Source: Candidatus Krumholzibacteriia bacterium (GTDB taxonomy: Bacteria; Krumholzibacteriota; Krumholzibacteriia; Krumholzibacteriales; Krumholzibacteriaceae). From it: a stretch of 7,779 nucleotides of DNA. The stretch covers positions 1 through 7,779 of the forward strand of contig JAQTVX010000092.1 in NCBI GenBank assembly GCA_028706585.1, written 5' to 3'. Below, piece after piece: positions 5,567-7,779 of the stretch; position 1 is the stretch's first letter; every line of letters starts with the position of its first letter. The translations under genes and the position numbers were made by a program. Under the pieces are notes generated by a model, which saw nothing but the letters and a program-made list of their open reading frames with translations, searched no databases and was not told the origin of the DNA.

Positions 5567-7021
5567 ATGAAAGAAGCCGGCAAGAGCCTATTCATTCGAC
5601 CTGCCTCGTGGTTCCCCGTGGCGTTCGCGGCCCTGATGCTGGGTGGATGCGCCATCGCAGGGCGAGACTACGTCCGGCCCGAGACGTCGGTGTCCGACAC
5701 CTGGCAGAGCAGCCTCGAGGGCGGCCTGACTGCGAAGGAGATGAGTCCGGATACGCTCGCGGCCTGGTGGACCACTCTCGACGAGCCGCAGCTGTCCAGT
5801 CTGATCGAACGCGCCGTGAAGGGCAACCTCGACCTGAAGCAGGCCCGGGCACGGATTCGAGAGGCGCGCGCTCGCCGCGGCGCCGCCAGGGCCGATTACC
5901 TTCCGACTATCGAGGCCGGAGGCTCCGCCGCCAGGAGCCGCAGCGGCGAGGAAATAGGGACAGGCGAGACCAACGAGATGTATACGGCAAGCTTCGATGC
6001 GGGATGGGAGCTCGATATCTTCGGCGGCGTCCGCCGCTCCGTCGAGGCTTACACGGCGGATCTGCAGGCCGCCCGGGAGGATCTGCGCGACGTGCTCGTC
6101 TCCCTGCTCGCGGAAGTGGCACTGAACTATGTCGACGTGCGAACGTATCAAACGAGGCTCACGGTGGCGGAAGCGAATCTGGAGTCGCAGAAGGAGACCT
6201 ACCAGCTGGCCCTTTGGCGGCACGAAGCCGGCCTGAGCGACGAGCTGGCCGTGCAGCAGGCTCGCTACAATCTCGAGAGCACCCGCTCCCAGATACCCAC
6301 ATTGCAGACGGGGCTGGAGGAGGCCATGAACAGCATTGCCGTGCTTCTGGGCGAGCAGCCCGGCAAGGTCCACGGCGAATTGGCGAAGCGGGAGCCCATA
6401 CCGGTAACCCCATTGAGCGTCGCCGTCGGAGTGCCGGCCGACGTGATCCGGCGCAGGCCGGACATCCGGAAAGCCGAACGGCAGCTGGCCGCGCAGACGG
6501 CGCGGGTCGGAGTGGCAGCGGCGGATCTCTACCCCAAGTTCAACCTGAGCGGCTCCATAGGGCTCGAGTCCCTGACATTGGGCAATCTCTTTTCGTCCGG
6601 CCACGAGACATCGAGTGAAGGCGCTGTAATCAGCTGGCCCATTTTCAAGGGCGGATCGATTCGCAAGAACATAGAGACGCAGTCGGCGCTTCAGGAGCAG
6701 TATCTGATCGCCTATGAGGCCGCCGTGCTCGGGGCCCTCGAGGAGGTCGAGAACGCGCTCGTGGCCTACGCGAAGGAGCAGGAGCGGCGACAGGCCCTGA
6801 GCGACGCGACGGAAGCGGCCCGGCGCGCGGTAGATCTCGCGCAGCAGGAATACGGGGCAGGGGTGGCCGATTTCAGCGACGTGCTGGACACGCAGCGCTC
6901 GCTTCTGTCCTTTCAGAGTCAGTTGGCGGAGAGCGAGGGGACGGTCACATCAAACCTCATCCGCCTGTACAAGGCCCTCGGAGGCGGATGGACCTCCCTG
7001 GCTCCCGATGGAGGGAAGTAG
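5567..7021 (+). CDS. Outer-membrane efflux lipoprotein, NodT family (TolC superfamily)
   Basis: This 484-residue protein is the normal length for the family. It forms the trimeric outer-membrane channel of a tripartite exporter. Residues 1-27 are a lipoprotein signal peptide with lipobox LGGC and Cys28 as the acylation site, followed by the expected GRDYVRP. Two OEP repeats are visible. The first has AWWTTLDEPQLSSLI (66-80), NLDLKQARARI (87-97) and FDAGWELDIFGGVRR (143-157). The second has ADVIRRRPDIRKAERQLA (291-308), AAADLYPKFNLSGSIG (317-332), WPIFKGG (357-363) and YGAGVADFSDVLDTQRSL (429-446). It ends with LYKALGGGW (468-476). The start has GGGAG 6 nt upstream. It sits between its likely repressor and the adaptor. 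Whether it serves RND or ABC pumps cannot be told from this gene alone; the MacA-like neighbour favours an ABC exporter. Confidence 0.95.
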   Translation: MKEAGKSLFIRPASWFPVAFAALMLGGCAIAGRDYVRPETSVSDTWQSSLEGGLTAKEMSPDTLAAWWTTLDEPQLSSLIERAVKGNLDLKQARARIREARARRGAARADYLPTIEAGGSAARSRSGEEIGTGETNEMYTASFDAGWELDIFGGVRRSVEAYTADLQAAREDLRDVLVSLLAEVALNYVDVRTYQTRLTVAEANLESQKETYQLALWRHEAGLSDELAVQQARYNLESTRSQIPTLQTGLEEAMNSIAVLLGEQPGKVHGELAKREPIPVTPLSVAVGVPADVIRRRPDIRKAERQLAAQTARVGVAAADLYPKFNLSGSIGLESLTLGNLFSSGHETSSEGAVISWPIFKGGSIRKNIETQSALQEQYLIAYEAAVLGALEEVENALVAYAKEQERRQALSDATEAARRAVDLAQQEYGAGVADFSDVLDTQRSLLSFQSQLAESEGTVTSNLIRLYKALGGGWTSLAPDGGK

Positions 7022-7042
7022 CTCTTAACATGGAGAGAAAAG

Positions 7043-7779
7043 ATGTGCACACAGATTGATCAGGAATCCGATATCGCCAAGACCCTGGAGCTCGATCATC
7101 CTTCGGGCGGCAAGAGGGGTTTCCGGCGCCGCCTCGTCGCGGGCCTTGCGATAGCCGCTGCGATCGTGGCCTTTCTCGTGATCTTGAAGGCGAAGCGCGG
7201 CTCCGATGCGGTCCAGTACAAAACTCAGGAGGTGACGCGCGGCGATCTGACGATCATCGTTACCGCCACGGGCACCCTGGAGCCGACCAACGACGTCGAA
7301 GTGGGAAGCGAGCTATCGGGCATAGTCAAGACCGTCGAGGTGGATTTCAACGACGAGGTCAAGGTTGGCCAGGTTCTGGCGCGGCTGGACACCACGAAGC
7401 TCGATGCCGAAGTGACGCAGTCCAGAGCCGCCCTGGAATCGGCGAAAGCGAACGTCCTGCAAGCGCAGGCGACCGTCAAGGAAACCCAGAGCAAGCTCGA
7501 GCAATTGAAAAAGGTGTGGGAGCTCAGCGGCAACAAGGTTCCGTCGCAATCCGATCTCGATGCGGCCGAGGCCTCTTTCGAGCGTGCCAAGGCCGATGAG
7601 GCGAGCGCCAACGCAGCGGTCTCGCAGGCCCAGGCCATTCTCGCGGCCAACGAGACGGATCTGTCCAAATCCGTCATCCGCTCACCGATCAACGGCATCG
7701 TTCTCACCCGAGACGTGGAGCCCGGTCAAACCGTGGCAGCCTCCTTCACGGCCCCGGTGATGTTCACGCTGGCCGAGGA
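7043..7779 (+). CDS. MacA-like periplasmic adaptor (HlyD/membrane fusion protein), 3' end missing
   Basis: The first 245 residues are present and the frame runs off the right edge; such proteins are usually near 400 residues. The ATG at 7043 has GGAGAG 5 nt upstream. An ATG at 7030 opens only nine codons and is not used. A cytoplasmic segment of about 30 residues, ending RRR, precedes a single membrane anchor (31-48). The first lipoyl half-motif follows, with VGSELSGIVKTVEVDFNDEV (87-106) and GQVLARLD (109-116). A heptad-rich alpha-hairpin spans about 118-205. The second lipoyl half is SVIRSPINGIVLTRDVEPGQ (210-229), followed by TVAASFTAPVMFTLAE (230-245). This signature is typical of MacA-type adaptors, which join an inner-membrane ABC transporter (MacB) to an outer-membrane channel. 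The neighbouring genes supply the channel and the regulator. An RND-type adaptor is the main alternative, but the GQTVAASF segment argues for MacA. Confidence 0.9.
   Translation, partial: MCTQIDQESDIAKTLELDHPSGGKRGFRRRLVAGLAIAAAIVAFLVILKAKRGSDAVQYKTQEVTRGDLTIIVTATGTLEPTNDVEVGSELSGIVKTVEVDFNDEVKVGQVLARLDTTKLDAEVTQSRAALESAKANVLQAQATVKETQSKLEQLKKVWELSGNKVPSQSDLDAAEASFERAKADEASANAAVSQAQAILAANETDLSKSVIRSPINGIVLTRDVEPGQTVAASFTAPVMFTLAE

Noticed and set aside
5560..6618. Open frame of 352 codons overlapping the outer-membrane factor in another plus-strand frame, and a 338-codon frame opposite (5588-6604)
   Set aside because: Both overlap a well-conserved NodT-family gene that explains the region. 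Their composition is the Arg/Gly/Ala-rich pattern of out-of-frame GC-rich DNA.

Overview
The window is GC-rich bacterial DNA with a diderm (outer-membrane) gene set: an outer-membrane efflux lipoprotein, a periplasmic adaptor, and an exported DUF4140/DUF4139 protein. That protein carries an insert resembling the N-terminus of TonB-dependent receptors. The phylum cannot be fixed from sequence alone. The TonB-receptor-like 'HVRGGR' motif and the W-G-x-I-K tail of a secreted orphan protein remind me of FCB-group and candidate-phylum genomes (Zixibacteria or Eisenbacteria type). This is an impression, not a result. No RNA genes, CRISPR arrays, insertion sequences or long repeats were seen.

Layout: (1) 2-391 (+) is the C-terminal end of a sulfatase / alkaline-phosphatase-superfamily protein. 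(2) 392-511 holds nothing convincing. A well-formed extended -10 promoter at 512-540 follows. (3) 592-1350 (+) encodes a secreted, cysteine-rich protein of unknown function with a zinc-knuckle-like CxxC...CxxC cluster and a distinctive C-terminal tail. It converges, across 45 bp, on (4) 1396-3393 (-), a DUF4140/DUF4139 (MuiA-like) exported protein with a carboxypeptidase-regulatory-like insert. Upstream of that on the same strand is (5) 3441-4655 (-), a RhlE-like DEAD-box RNA helicase. (6) 4674-4861 is a divergent control region. The helicase promoter has a perfect TATAAT. The opposing promoter has a perfect TTGACA and a 20-bp near-palindrome lying between its -35 and -10. (7) 4862-7779 (+) is a tight efflux operon: a CecR-like TetR repressor, a NodT-family outer-membrane factor, and a MacA-like adaptor that runs off the window edge.

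The last three genes fit a tripartite MacAB/TolC-type exporter under a local TetR-family repressor. The regulator and outer-membrane factor are 3 bp apart, and the adaptor follows after 21 bp with its own good ribosome binding site. The palindrome at 4781-4800 is the obvious candidate operator for autoregulation of the operon. The inner-membrane component, probably a MacB-like ABC transporter, is expected just past the right edge. The helicase and the DUF4139 gene are probably co-transcribed (47-bp gap), although no functional link between them is known to me.

Most of the window is conventional. The parts most worth a second look are the secreted Cys-rich orphan and its tail motif, the receptor-like insertion in the DUF4139 protein, the operator region, and a 9-bp stem in the helicase leader.
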